In this document: positions 26,164 to 34,197 of the stretch, in pieces
Position numbering within the stretch: position 1 is the stretch's first letter
Layout: every line of letters starts with the position of its first letter
Assembly: GCF_018129965.1 (NCBI RefSeq)
Contig: NZ_JAFCKW010000002.1
Span: 186,001 to 250,000 of the forward strand
Direction of reading: 5' to 3'
Source: Bradyrhizobium diazoefficiens
GTDB lineage: Bacteria; Pseudomonadota; Alphaproteobacteria; Rhizobiales; Xanthobacteraceae
DNA length: 64,000 nucleotides
Notes under the pieces: generated by a model
Seen by the model: the letters and a program-made list of their open reading frames with translations, nothing else
Told to the model about the DNA's origin: nothing
Database searches by the model: none
Made by a program: the position numbers and the translations under genes

Positions 26164-27366
26164 ATGCGAGCAAGAAATTATTTCGTCGGCGCGGCCTTCG
26201 CGCTTCTGGCGAGCGGCATGGCTCATTCAGCCATGGCTGAGGACCTCAAGATCGGCGAGATCAACAGCTATTCGCTGCTGCCGGCGTTCACCGAGCCCTA
26301 CCGCAAGGGCTGGCAGCTCGCGGTCGAAGAGATCAATGCGGCCGGCGGCATCAACGGCAAAAAGCTCGTCGTCATCTCCAAGGACGACGGCGGCAAGCCG
26401 GCCGACGCGCAGACCGCAGCCAACGAGCTTGTCTCGAGCGAGGGGGTGGCGATGCTGACGGGTACGTTCCTGTCGAACATCGGCCTTGCCGTCAGCGATT
26501 TCGCCAACCAGAAAAAGGTGTTCTTCCTCGCGGCCGAGCCGCTGACGGACGCCGTCATCTGGTCGAAGGGCAACAAATACACCTTCCGCCTGCGGCCCTC
26601 CAACTACATGCAGGCCGCGATGCTCGTCGAGGCCGCCGCGAAGCTGCCGGCCAAGCGCTGGGCGACGATCGCGCCGAACTATGAGTACGGCCAGTCCGCG
26701 GTCTCGGTGTTCAAGAAGCTGATGTCGGAGAAGCGTCCCGACATCCAGTGGGTCGACGAACAATGGCCGCCGCAGGGCAAGATCGATGCGGGTCCGGTGG
26801 TGCAGGCTGTTGCCGCCGCCAATCCCGAGGCGATCCTCAACGTCACCTTCGGCGCCGACCTCGTCAAGCTCGTGCGTGAGGGCAACACCCGCGGCCTGTT
26901 CAAGGGGCGCGAGGTCGTGTCATTCCTGACCGGCGAGCCCGAATATCTCGATCCGCTCAAGGACGAGACGCCCGAGGGCTGGATCGTCACCGGCTATCCC
27001 TGGTACTCGATCAAGACGCCCGAGCATGATGCGTTCCTGAAGGCTTACCAAGCCAAGTACAACGACTATCCGCGCCTCGGCTCGATCGTCGGCTACCAGA
27101 CCATCAAGTCGGCAGCAGCCATTCTGACGAAAGCCGGCTCGACCGATGCCGACAAGCTGATCGCCGCGGCCGAGGGCCTCTCGATGCCGTCGCCGTTCGG
27201 CGAGATCACCTTCCGCAAGATCGACCACCAGTCGACGCTCGGCGCCTATGTCGGCAAGACTGCGCTGAAGGACGGCAAGGGCGTGATGGTGGACTCCGTC
27301 TACAAGAAGGGCTCGGACTACCTGCCGAGCGATGCCGAAGTCGAGAAGCTGCGTCCGAAGGATTGA
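26164..27366 (+). CDS. Branched-chain-type ABC transporter substrate-binding protein
   Basis: A 400-residue type I periplasmic binding protein (LivK family). The signal peptide covers about residues 1-24 (hydrophobic AAFALLASGMAHSAMA). The mature region opens LKIGEINSYSLLPAFTEPYRKGWQLAVEEINAAGGINGKKL, a pattern usual for the family. It lies within the hnr operon and directly before the fused permease and two ATPases, so it is the receptor of that importer. Nicotinate or another pyridine carboxylate is the likely ligand from context only. A repeat-type element separates it from the permease gene, perhaps giving higher receptor levels. Confidence 0.88.
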   Translation: MRARNYFVGAAFALLASGMAHSAMAEDLKIGEINSYSLLPAFTEPYRKGWQLAVEEINAAGGINGKKLVVISKDDGGKPADAQTAANELVSSEGVAMLTGTFLSNIGLAVSDFANQKKVFFLAAEPLTDAVIWSKGNKYTFRLRPSNYMQAAMLVEAAAKLPAKRWATIAPNYEYGQSAVSVFKKLMSEKRPDIQWVDEQWPPQGKIDAGPVVQAVAAANPEAILNVTFGADLVKLVREGNTRGLFKGREVVSFLTGEPEYLDPLKDETPEGWIVTGYPWYSIKTPEHDAFLKAYQAKYNDYPRLGSIVGYQTIKSAAAILTKAGSTDADKLIAAAEGLSMPSPFGEITFRKIDHQSTLGAYVGKTALKDGKGVMVDSVYKKGSDYLPSDAEVEKLRPKD

Positions 27367-27376
27367 TCTCCACCGC

Positions 27377-27492
27377 CGTAGGGTGGGGTAGCCCTGCGGA
27401 CTGCGCGTAGCGCAGACCGCTTGGCGTAACCCACCCCTTTCGGCGCCACACGAGAAGAGGTGGTGGGTTACGCTTCGCTAACCCACCCTACG
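27377..27492. repeat. Palindromic repeat element inside the hnr-liv operon
   Basis: The 116-bp element is bounded by perfect 11-bp inverted ends, CGTAGGGTGGG (27377-27387) and CCCACCCTACG (27482-27492). Inside are a second inverted pair, GCGTAACCCACC (27424-27435) and GGTGGGTTACGC (27463-27474), and a small hairpin CTGCGCGTAGCGCAG (27401-27415). It resembles the repeats dispersed in Bradyrhizobium genomes. Its position between the binding protein and permease genes means it is transcribed and should fold strongly. Confidence 0.75.
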
Positions 27493-27499
27493 AAGCTCG

Positions 27500-27521
27500 C
27501 TCTCCCCGTGCGCGGGGAGAG
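27500..27521 (+). terminator. GC-rich hairpin between binding protein and permease genes
   Basis: CTCTCCCC (27500-27507) pairs with GGGGAGAG (27514-27521) around a 6-base loop. No T-run follows, so it is more likely a partial terminator or an mRNA-stabilising structure than a full stop for the operon. Confidence 0.45.
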
Positions 27522-27549
27522 GTGCACCAACACCCAACCCGGACCGCCG

Positions 27550-29439
27550 ATGGCCTTTTATGTCGTACAGTTTCTTACCGGTCTTGCCAGCGCAGCGTCG
27601 CTGTTTCTGGTGGCCTCGGGCCTGTCGATCATCTTCGGCGTGACGCGGATCGTGAATTTCGCGCACGGCGCCTTCTACATGATCGGCGCCTATATCGCCT
27701 TCACGCTGACGGAGCGCCTCTCCGGCGCCTTGGGCTTCTGGGGCGCGATCGTGCTCGCTGCGCTCGCCGTGGCGCTGATCGGCGTGCTTGTCGAAATGGT
27801 GCTGCTGCGCCGCATCTATCACGCGCCAGAACTGTTCCAGCTGCTCGCGACGTTCGGCCTGACCTTGATGGTCGAGGATCTCGTCGTGCTGATTTGGGGG
27901 CCGGACGATCTCGTCGGCCGCCGGGCGCCGGGCTTCAAGGGCGCGGTCGATTTCTTCGGCCAGAATATCCCGAGCTACGATCTGTTCCTGATCGTGCTTG
28001 GTCCCGTCGTTCTCGGTATCCTCTGGCTGCTTTTCCAGCGGACGCGCTGGGGTGTGCTGGTGCGCGCGGCGACGCAGGACCGCGACATGGTCGCAGCGCT
28101 CGGCGTCAATCAGAAATGGCTGTTCACGAGCGTATTCGCGGTCGGCGTCTTCCTCGCCGCGCTCGGCGGCGCGCTCCAGATCCCGCGCGATGCGGTGCAT
28201 CATGCGATGGATCTGCGCATCATCGTCGAGGTCTTCGTCGTGGTCGTGATCGGTGGCCTCGGCAGCATCGTCGGTGCCTTCGTCGCGGCCGTGCTGGTCT
28301 CCGAATTGAACGCCTTCGGCATCCTGATCTTCCCGAAGATTTCCATCATCCTGGTCTTCCTGGTGATGGCGGTGGTGCTGATCGTGCGGCCCTGGGGCCT
28401 GTTCGGCAAGCCCGAGGCGCCCGCGCGCAAGACGCCGGGGCTCGCCGTCAACCCCTGGCGGCCGCTGACCTCGAACGAGCGGCTGGCGTCGCTGGCCGCG
28501 CTCGTGATCGCGGCGATGCTGCCGCTATTCGCCGGCAATTATGCGCTGACCGTCGGCTCCGAGATCGCGATCTTCGTGATCTTTGCCGTCAGCCTGCATT
28601 TCCTGATGGCCGTCGGCGGGCTCGCCTCGTTCGGGCACGCCGCCTATTTCGGCCTCGGCGCCTACGGCGTCGCCTTCCTCGCCAAGATGGCGGGGCTGCC
28701 GATGATCGTGTGCCTGTTGCTCGGTCCGCTGCTCGGCTGCATGGGTGCGGCCGTGTTCGGCTTCTTCGCGGTGCAGCTCTCCGGCGTCTATTTCGCGATG
28801 CTGACGCTCGCCTTCGCGCAGATCGTCTGGTCGATCGCGTTCCAGTGGGTGAGCGTCACGGGCGGTGACAACGGCATTTTGAGCATCTGGCCGGAGATAT
28901 GGGCCGCGAGCCCCTCGCACTTCTATTGGCTTGCGCTCGGCGTCGCGGCGCTGGTCACCATCGCGCTTCGGGCCATGGTGTTCTCGCCGTTCGGTTACGC
29001 GCTCCGCGCCACGCGCGATTCGTTGCTGCGCAGCGAGGCGATCGGCATCAATGCCAAGCGCATCCAGTGGACGGCCTTCGTGATCGCGGGCACCACCGCG
29101 GGCATCGGCGGCGCCCTGTTCGCCTATCTCAAGGGTAGCGTCTTCCCGGACAATCTCGGCATTTCGCTGTCAGTCGACGCGCTGGTCATGGTGCTGCTCG
29201 GCGGCGTCGAGACGGTGTCGGGCGCGGTGATCGGTGCCATCGTCTACAAGGCGCTCAACATCTGGCTGGTCAGCCAGACCGATCTGTCGAAACTCGTGCT
29301 CGGCGGCTTCATCGTGCTGATCGTCGTCGTCTTCCCCAAGGGCATCGTCGGCGTGCTTGAGATGCTGGCGCAGCGCCGCAGGAAGTCCTCGCCGCCCGGG
29401 TCGCCCCTCATTGCCAAGCCGATCGAGTCCGCCGAATGA
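27550..29439 (+). CDS. Fused LivH-LivM ABC permease
   Basis: A 629-residue protein combining both branched-chain-type permeases in one chain. Residues 1 to ~290 are LivH-like (LFLVASGLSIIFGVTRIVNFAHGAFYMIGAY; VVIGGLGSIVGAFVAAVL). A linker of about 35 residues (PEAPARKTPGLAVNPWRPL) leads to the LivM-like half (GGLASFGHAAYFGLGAYG; EAIGINAKRIQWTAFVIAGT). Each half carries the EAA-like loop that docks on the ATPases. LivH and LivM are usually separate, as in the second liv cluster of this window. The downstream livG overlaps its stop by 4 nt. Confidence 0.9.
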   Translation: MAFYVVQFLTGLASAASLFLVASGLSIIFGVTRIVNFAHGAFYMIGAYIAFTLTERLSGALGFWGAIVLAALAVALIGVLVEMVLLRRIYHAPELFQLLATFGLTLMVEDLVVLIWGPDDLVGRRAPGFKGAVDFFGQNIPSYDLFLIVLGPVVLGILWLLFQRTRWGVLVRAATQDRDMVAALGVNQKWLFTSVFAVGVFLAALGGALQIPRDAVHHAMDLRIIVEVFVVVVIGGLGSIVGAFVAAVLVSELNAFGILIFPKISIILVFLVMAVVLIVRPWGLFGKPEAPARKTPGLAVNPWRPLTSNERLASLAALVIAAMLPLFAGNYALTVGSEIAIFVIFAVSLHFLMAVGGLASFGHAAYFGLGAYGVAFLAKMAGLPMIVCLLLGPLLGCMGAAVFGFFAVQLSGVYFAMLTLAFAQIVWSIAFQWVSVTGGDNGILSIWPEIWAASPSHFYWLALGVAALVTIALRAMVFSPFGYALRATRDSLLRSEAIGINAKRIQWTAFVIAGTTAGIGGALFAYLKGSVFPDNLGISLSVDALVMVLLGGVETVSGAVIGAIVYKALNIWLVSQTDLSKLVLGGFIVLIVVVFPKGIVGVLEMLAQRRRKSSPPGSPLIAKPIESAE

Positions 29440-30227
29440 GCGTCGCCTCCACACTTCTCGCCGTCGAAGGCCTGACCAAATCCTATGGCGGCATCCATGC
29501 CGTGCGCGGCGTCTCGTTCTCGCTGCGATCAGGCGAAATCCTGGCGCTGATCGGTCCGAACGGTGCGGGCAAGAGCACCTGTTTCGACATGCTCAACGGC
29601 CAGAACCGGCCGGATTCCGGCCATGTGCGCCTGCTCGGCGAAGAGACCACCGGCAAGAAGCCGCGCGAGATTTGGCGGCTCGGTGTCGGACGCACCTTCC
29701 AGATCACTGCAACCTTCGCCACCATGACCGTACGCGAGAATGTGCAGGTCGCGCTGGTCTCGCATGGCCGGCAATTGTTCAATCTCTGGAGCTCGGCACC
29801 GAACTACGATCGAAGCGAGGCCGGACGCCTGCTCGAACTCGTCGGCATGGGCGGCTACGCGGATCGGCCCTGCGGCGAACTCGCCTATGGCGATCTCAAG
29901 CGGCTCGAGCTTGCGGTGGCACTCGCCAACCAGCCAAAGCTGCTGCTGATGGACGAGCCGACCGCCGGCATGGCGCCGCGCGAGCGCGTCGAACTGATGC
30001 GCCTGACCGCGCAGATCGCGCGGGAAAAATCGATCGGCGTGCTCTTCACCGAACACGACATGGACGTGGTGTTCGAGCACGCCGACCGCATCATCGTGCT
30101 CAACCGGGGAACGCTGATCGCCGAGGGCTCGCCGGCCGAGGTGCGCAGCAATCCGCAGGTGCAGGCGGTCTATCTCGGCGAGGGCTTGCTCTACGAGGCC
30201 GGGCACCGCGAGGGAGCGTCGGCATGA
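29436..30227 (+). CDS. LivG-type ABC transporter ATPase
   Basis: A 263-residue ATP-binding subunit. Walker A is GPNGAGKST, the signature region is LAYGDLKRLELAVALA (the degenerate form usual in LivG) and Walker B is LLLMDEPTAGM, followed by the switch histidine in FTEHDMDVVF. It energises uptake through the fused LivHM permease. Four-base overlaps at both ends (with livHM and livF) show tight translational coupling. It belongs to the transporter in the hnr operon. Confidence 0.92.
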   Translation: MSVASTLLAVEGLTKSYGGIHAVRGVSFSLRSGEILALIGPNGAGKSTCFDMLNGQNRPDSGHVRLLGEETTGKKPREIWRLGVGRTFQITATFATMTVRENVQVALVSHGRQLFNLWSSAPNYDRSEAGRLLELVGMGGYADRPCGELAYGDLKRLELAVALANQPKLLLMDEPTAGMAPRERVELMRLTAQIAREKSIGVLFTEHDMDVVFEHADRIIVLNRGTLIAEGSPAEVRSNPQVQAVYLGEGLLYEAGHREGASA

Positions 30228-30928
30228 AGCTCACGGTGCAGGATCTCAACAGTCATTACGGCCCGGCGCATATCTTGTTCGATATCGGCTTCGAGGTCGG
30301 CGCGGGCGAGGTGGTCGCGCTCCTCGGCCGCAACGGCGCCGGCAAGTCGACGACGTTCCGGTCGATCGTCGGTCTCGTCGCGCAGCGCTCGGGGCCCATC
30401 GTGTTCGAAGGCAAGGACGTTTCGGCGCGCCCGACCCACGAGATCGTCCGCGATGGGCTTGGCTACGTGCCGGAGGAACGGCGCATCTTCACCGATCTGA
30501 CGGTGGAGGAGAATCTCGAAGTCGGCCGTCAGCCGAAGCGGCCGAACGCGCCGTACTGGACGCGCGACAAGCTCTTCACGCTGTTTCCAAATCTCGGCGA
30601 AATGAAGAACCGCCCGGGCGGCCGCATGAGCGGCGGCGAGCAGCAGATGCTCACCATCGCGCGCACGCTGATGGGCAATCCGTCGCTGGTGCTGCTGGAC
30701 GAGCCGTCCGAAGGCCTGTCGCCGAAGATCGTGGAGCAGATGGTCGACGCCATCCTCACCATGAAGAGGGAAGGCGTCAGCATCGTCGTGTCCGAGCAGA
30801 ATCTGCACTTCGCGCGACTGATCTCCGATCGCGCCTATATCATCGAGCGCGGCCGCATCTGTTTCGGCGGCACCATGGCCGAGCTCGACGCGCGTCCGGA
30901 TATCCGCGACGCGCATCTGTCGTTGTGA
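30224..30928 (+). CDS. LivF-type ABC transporter ATPase
   Basis: A 234-residue ATP-binding subunit. It has Walker A GRNGAGKST, signature MSGGEQQMLTIARTL, Walker B LVLLDEPSEGLSP and a switch residue in IVVSEQNLHFA (Gln in place of the more common His, as is normal in LivF). It partners LivG on the inner face of the membrane. It overlaps livG by 4 nt and is followed after 14 bp by the marR-type gene, so all belong to the same transcript. Confidence 0.92.
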   Translation: MKLTVQDLNSHYGPAHILFDIGFEVGAGEVVALLGRNGAGKSTTFRSIVGLVAQRSGPIVFEGKDVSARPTHEIVRDGLGYVPEERRIFTDLTVEENLEVGRQPKRPNAPYWTRDKLFTLFPNLGEMKNRPGGRMSGGEQQMLTIARTLMGNPSLVLLDEPSEGLSPKIVEQMVDAILTMKREGVSIVVSEQNLHFARLISDRAYIIERGRICFGGTMAELDARPDIRDAHLSL

Positions 30929-30942
30929 GGGGCGGGGAGCGG

Positions 30943-31398
30943 ATGGCGAGAAGCGTCGCGGCCAAGAAGGGCGTCAAGCCGTCCAAGTCTTCCTACGTGC
31001 TCGACGAGCAGGTCGGCTTTATCCTGCGTCAGGTCTGGCAGCGGCACAGCTCGATCTTCTCCCGCGACATCGGCACCAACATCACGCCGACGCAATGGGC
31101 GGCGCTGTCCAAGCTGGCCGAAACAGGGCCGTGCTCGCAGAACCAGCTCGGACGGCTGACGGCGATGGACGTCGCGACCATCAAGGGCGTGATCGACCGC
31201 CTGACCGCGCGCGGGCTCACCGAGACGAGCCAGGACCCCGAGGATGGGCGTCGGCTGCTGGTCAGCCTGACGCGCGCCGGACAACAGCTTGCGGAAAAAG
31301 TCGCACCGAATGCTCTCGCGATCACCCGCGAAACCCTGTCGCCGCTGGACGCAAGGGAGCGCGAGACGCTGATGGCGCTGTTGAACAAGCTGCGGTGA
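30943..31398 (+). CDS. MarR-family regulator, candidate repressor of the nicotinate block
   Basis: A 151-residue winged-helix regulator. The N-terminal dimerisation helices lead to the DNA-binding segment CSQNQLGRLTAMDVATIKGVIDRLTARGL and the wing with SQDPEDGRRLLVSLT. MarR proteins bind 16-18-bp palindromes and release them on binding small aromatic ligands; in Pseudomonas the nicotinate genes are controlled by the MarR-type NicR, which responds to 6-hydroxynicotinate. This gene ends the hnr-transporter operon. Five 7-2-7 palindromes in the two divergent promoters nearby are its likely targets. It has a GGGGAG ribosome site. Regulation is inferred from position. Confidence 0.87.
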   Translation: MARSVAAKKGVKPSKSSYVLDEQVGFILRQVWQRHSSIFSRDIGTNITPTQWAALSKLAETGPCSQNQLGRLTAMDVATIKGVIDRLTARGLTETSQDPEDGRRLLVSLTRAGQQLAEKVAPNALAITRETLSPLDARERETLMALLNKLR

Positions 31399-31642
31399 AA
31401 AGCGACTAACCTCGATGAGGACGTCATCGAGGTTTTCCGGCATGGGAGCGGCGACACGATTTGCAGCGGCTTTAGTCTTGAGTGCGGTCCTGGCGGGCAT
31501 GTGCGCGCGACGTCGCCAAGCCGCGCTGATCCGCAGCCGACTCAACTGCGCCGCCGGACGCGGCCTGCGTTGCATGCAGCAGGCCAAAGAGTTGCTCGAG
31601 GCTTGGAGGTGTCATGCGGAGCGGCGAGCCGCTCCGGCCGCC

Positions 31643-32839
31643 TCACTTCCCCACTATCTCCGGCACTCGGCCGGCCGGCGGCGTATTGCGGCTGCGCTGG
31701 GTGCGGACGATGCCGTCGATGATGGTCATGCCGATGCCGGGGAGGTCGCCGAGCTGGACGCTCTCCAGGATGGTCTTGCCGGGCGAGTGCTGCGCCTTGT
31801 CCATGATGACGAAATCGGCGGCGCGGCCGACCTCGATCAGGCCGCAGTCGAGCTGCCGCATCCGCGCGGTGTTGCCGGTGGCAAGGCAGAATGCGATCTC
31901 GGCCGGCAGTTCGCCGATCGAGGAGAGCAGCGAGACCATGCGCAGGATGCCGAGCGGCTGCACGCCGGAGCCGGCCGGCCCGTCGGTGCCGAGGATGACG
32001 CGGTGCAGGTCGCCCATCTCGCGCGCGATGCGCAGCGTGTAGAGCGCCGAGCGCTCATTGCCGTTATGCACGATCTCGAGCCCGCGCTTGCAGCCCTCGC
32101 AGATGCAGCGGATCTGGTCGTCGGGCAGGGCGGTGTGGCCGCCATTGATATGGCCGACCACGTCGGTGTCGGCCTCCAGCACCACGTCCTTGTCGATCAG
32201 GCCGGAGCCGGGGATCGAAGGGCCGCCGGTATGGATCGTGCTCTGGATGCCGTATTTGCGGGCCCAGCCGACCATTTTCCGCGCGGTGGGGCCGTCCTTG
32301 ACGCCGCCGAGGCCGACCTCGCCGAGAAGCTTGACGCCGGCAGCGGCCAATTCCTTGAAGTCTTCCTCGACCATCTCGCATTCGATCACGGGCGCGCCGG
32401 CATGAACCTTCACGCCGCCCGGACGCAAGGTCCAGAACGCGCGCTGGGCGAAGATCGCCATCGCCTTCAGGCCGACGACGTCGCGGGGGCGGCCGGGCAT
32501 GTGCACTTCGCCCGCAGAGATCATCGTGGTGATGCCGCCATGGAGCGAGCTGTCGATCCAGCCGATCTGGTTCTGCCGCGGCGTCCAGTCGCCCGCGACG
32601 GGATGGACGTGGCTGTCGATCAGGCCGGGGGTCACGGTCGTGCCGTTGGCCTCGACGATGGTGGTCGCGCCTTCGGTGTTGAGGTCCTTGTAACGGCCGA
32701 TCGCGGTGATCCTGCCGTTTTCGGCGACGATGGTGTCGCCGTCCAGGATCGGCTTTTCAAGGGCGCCGGAGAGGATCAGGCCGATGTTCCGGATCACGAG
32801 TTTCGAAGGTCCGGTGGCCTGGGGTGCGTCATGCGCCAT
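31643..32839 (-). CDS. ena: Enamidase (1,4,5,6-tetrahydro-6-oxonicotinate amidohydrolase)
   Basis: A 398-residue amidohydrolase closely resembling the enamidase of Eubacterium barkeri nicotinate fermentation. The binuclear metal site is visible: GLIDSHVHP (His77, His79), histidines in STIHTGG and VGHINGG, and the late aspartate in LGTDGPAG. It would open the ring produced by Hnr to give 2-formylglutarate and ammonia. ATG at 32839 is chosen over an upstream TTG. It is divergent from fpr, and the shared promoter region carries two operator-like palindromes. The neighbourhood of nicAB and hnr makes the assignment strong. Confidence 0.83.
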   Translation of the reverse strand: MAHDAPQATGPSKLVIRNIGLILSGALEKPILDGDTIVAENGRITAIGRYKDLNTEGATTIVEANGTTVTPGLIDSHVHPVAGDWTPRQNQIGWIDSSLHGGITTMISAGEVHMPGRPRDVVGLKAMAIFAQRAFWTLRPGGVKVHAGAPVIECEMVEEDFKELAAAGVKLLGEVGLGGVKDGPTARKMVGWARKYGIQSTIHTGGPSIPGSGLIDKDVVLEADTDVVGHINGGHTALPDDQIRCICEGCKRGLEIVHNGNERSALYTLRIAREMGDLHRVILGTDGPAGSGVQPLGILRMVSLLSSIGELPAEIAFCLATGNTARMRQLDCGLIEVGRAADFVIMDKAQHSPGKTILESVQLGDLPGIGMTIIDGIVRTQRSRNTPPAGRVPEIVGK

Positions 32840-32914
32840 GGAAGGGGTCCTTGTCCTGAACTGCAACGCTCGCGATTTTGGGCAGCCTTGACCGCGGGAT
32901 CAAGCGGGATTATT

Positions 32915-32944
32915 CATTAGTGTACGAATGATCGTGTACAAACG
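32915..32944. promoter_or_regulatory. Two overlapping 7-2-7 palindromes between ena and fpr
   Basis: CATTAGT-GT-ACGAATG (32915-32930; arms match at 6 of 7) and TGATCGT-GT-ACAAACG (32929-32944; weaker, 4 of 7) lie end to end. Their right arms ACGAATG and ACAAACG are identical to arms of the hnr-side and nicA-side sites. A common regulator for nicAB, hnr, ena and fpr is suggested. Confidence 0.6.
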
Positions 32945-32995
32945 ACGCATAGCTGACCGCCTCGGAACCGCAGAGAAGCGACACGGAAGGGTGAG

Positions 32996-33769
32996 ATGAG
33001 CAATTTCAATCAGGAAAGCGTTTTGAGCGTCCACCACTGGACCGACACGCTGTTCTCGTTCAAGACCACCCGCAGCCCGACCTTCCGCTTCCGCAACGGC
33101 GAATTCACCATGATCGGCCTCAAGGTCGGCGAGAAGCCGCTGCTGCGGGCCTACAGCGTCGCCAGCGCCAATTACGAGGACACCCTCGAATTCTTCTCGA
33201 TCAAGGTGCCTGATGGTCCGCTGACCTCGCGCCTGCAGCACCTGAAGGAAGGCGACGAGATCATCGTCAGCCGCAAGGCCACCGGCACGCTCGTCATCGA
33301 CAATCTGGAAGAGGGGCGCAATCTCTACCTCATCGGCACCGGTACCGGCCTTGCCCCTTTCCTGAGCGTGATCAAGGACCCCGAGACCTACGAGCGGTTC
33401 GAGAAAGTCGTGCTGCTGCACGGCTGCCGGCATGTGAAGGAACTCGCTTATGGCGAGATGATCACGGAGCATCTGCCGAACGACGAGATGCTCGGCGACT
33501 ATATCCGTGCCCAGCTGATCTACTATCCGACCGTGACCCGCGATCCCTTCCGCAACCGCGGCCGTATCACCGACCTCATCACGTCCGGCAAGCTGTTTGC
33601 CGATATCGGCCTGCCGGCGCTGGAAGCCGCCCAGGACCGCGTCATGATCTGCGGCAGCCCGGCACTGGTCGCCGACACCCGCGTGCTCCTCGGCGAGCAG
33701 GGCTTCGTCGAGGGCAATCACGGCGAGCCCGCGCAGTTCGTGGTCGAAAAAGCCTTCGCCGAGCGCTGA
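32996..33769 (+). CDS. fpr: Ferredoxin-NADP+ reductase
   Basis: A 257-residue bacterial-type FNR. The FAD-binding motif is RAYSVAS, the NADP(H) pyrophosphate loop is GTGTGLAPFLS and the nicotinamide-side region is VMICGSPAL; the C-terminus VVEKAFAER is typical of subclass I bacterial enzymes. It moves electrons between NADPH and ferredoxin or flavodoxin. Placed opposite ena with a shared operator region, it could supply the low-potential electrons that Hnr needs. A general role in oxidative stress or nitrogen fixation is also possible. Confidence 0.9.
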   Translation: MSNFNQESVLSVHHWTDTLFSFKTTRSPTFRFRNGEFTMIGLKVGEKPLLRAYSVASANYEDTLEFFSIKVPDGPLTSRLQHLKEGDEIIVSRKATGTLVIDNLEEGRNLYLIGTGTGLAPFLSVIKDPETYERFEKVVLLHGCRHVKELAYGEMITEHLPNDEMLGDYIRAQLIYYPTVTRDPFRNRGRITDLITSGKLFADIGLPALEAAQDRVMICGSPALVADTRVLLGEQGFVEGNHGEPAQFVVEKAFAER

Positions 33770-33873
33770 TCGCCTTATTCGCGCGACAAGACCGCAGTTT
33801 CGCCGCTGCAGGAGCGTTGCGGCGCCGATTCGGCGCGCGATACACTGTGGGGGCGAATCAGCGGAGTTCCCAC

Positions 33874-34194
33874 ATGGTTGCGGACAGCGACAGCAACATC
33901 GCCTGGCACAGAGTCCAGTTGAAGAAGAACCGCGCCGAGTTGAAGGCGCTCGAGACCGCCCGCTTCACGATGGGCGAGATCGCATCCTCCAAGCGCGAAG
34001 GGCAGACCCAGAAGACGATCGCGGATCTCAAGCGCAAGATCGCGCAGTCGGAACGCGTGATCGCGGATCACGACAAGCGCACCCGCCGCCCGCTCACCAC
34101 CGACCTGAACAGCCTCAGCAATGGCAGCTGGGGCCATTGGGACGCCTACACGACGCAACGGCAGCGCAAGCCCGGCTCGCCTGGACGCGGCTAG
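33874..34194 (+). CDS. Hypothetical coiled-coil protein
   Basis: A 106-residue hydrophilic protein starting MVADSDSNIAWHRVQLKKNR. Residues 10-75 are heptad-like and rich in Lys, Arg, Glu and Ala (AELKALETARF, IADLKRKIAQSERVIADHDK), predicting a helical hairpin or coiled coil. The tail is Gly/Ser/Trp-containing (SLSNGSWGHWDAY). There is no signal peptide or membrane helix. It converges with the broken DUF763 gene, 3 bp away. No family is recognised. Confidence 0.62.
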   Translation: MVADSDSNIAWHRVQLKKNRAELKALETARFTMGEIASSKREGQTQKTIADLKRKIAQSERVIADHDKRTRRPLTTDLNSLSNGSWGHWDAYTTQRQRKPGSPGRG

Positions 34195-34197
34195 GGA

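Noticed and set aside
31441..31650. Possible small protein with a signal-like start (MGAATRFAAALVLSAVLAG) after marR
   Set aside because: The frame runs far into the antisense of ena and no good ribosome site was seen. A short secreted protein cannot be excluded but is not supported well enough.
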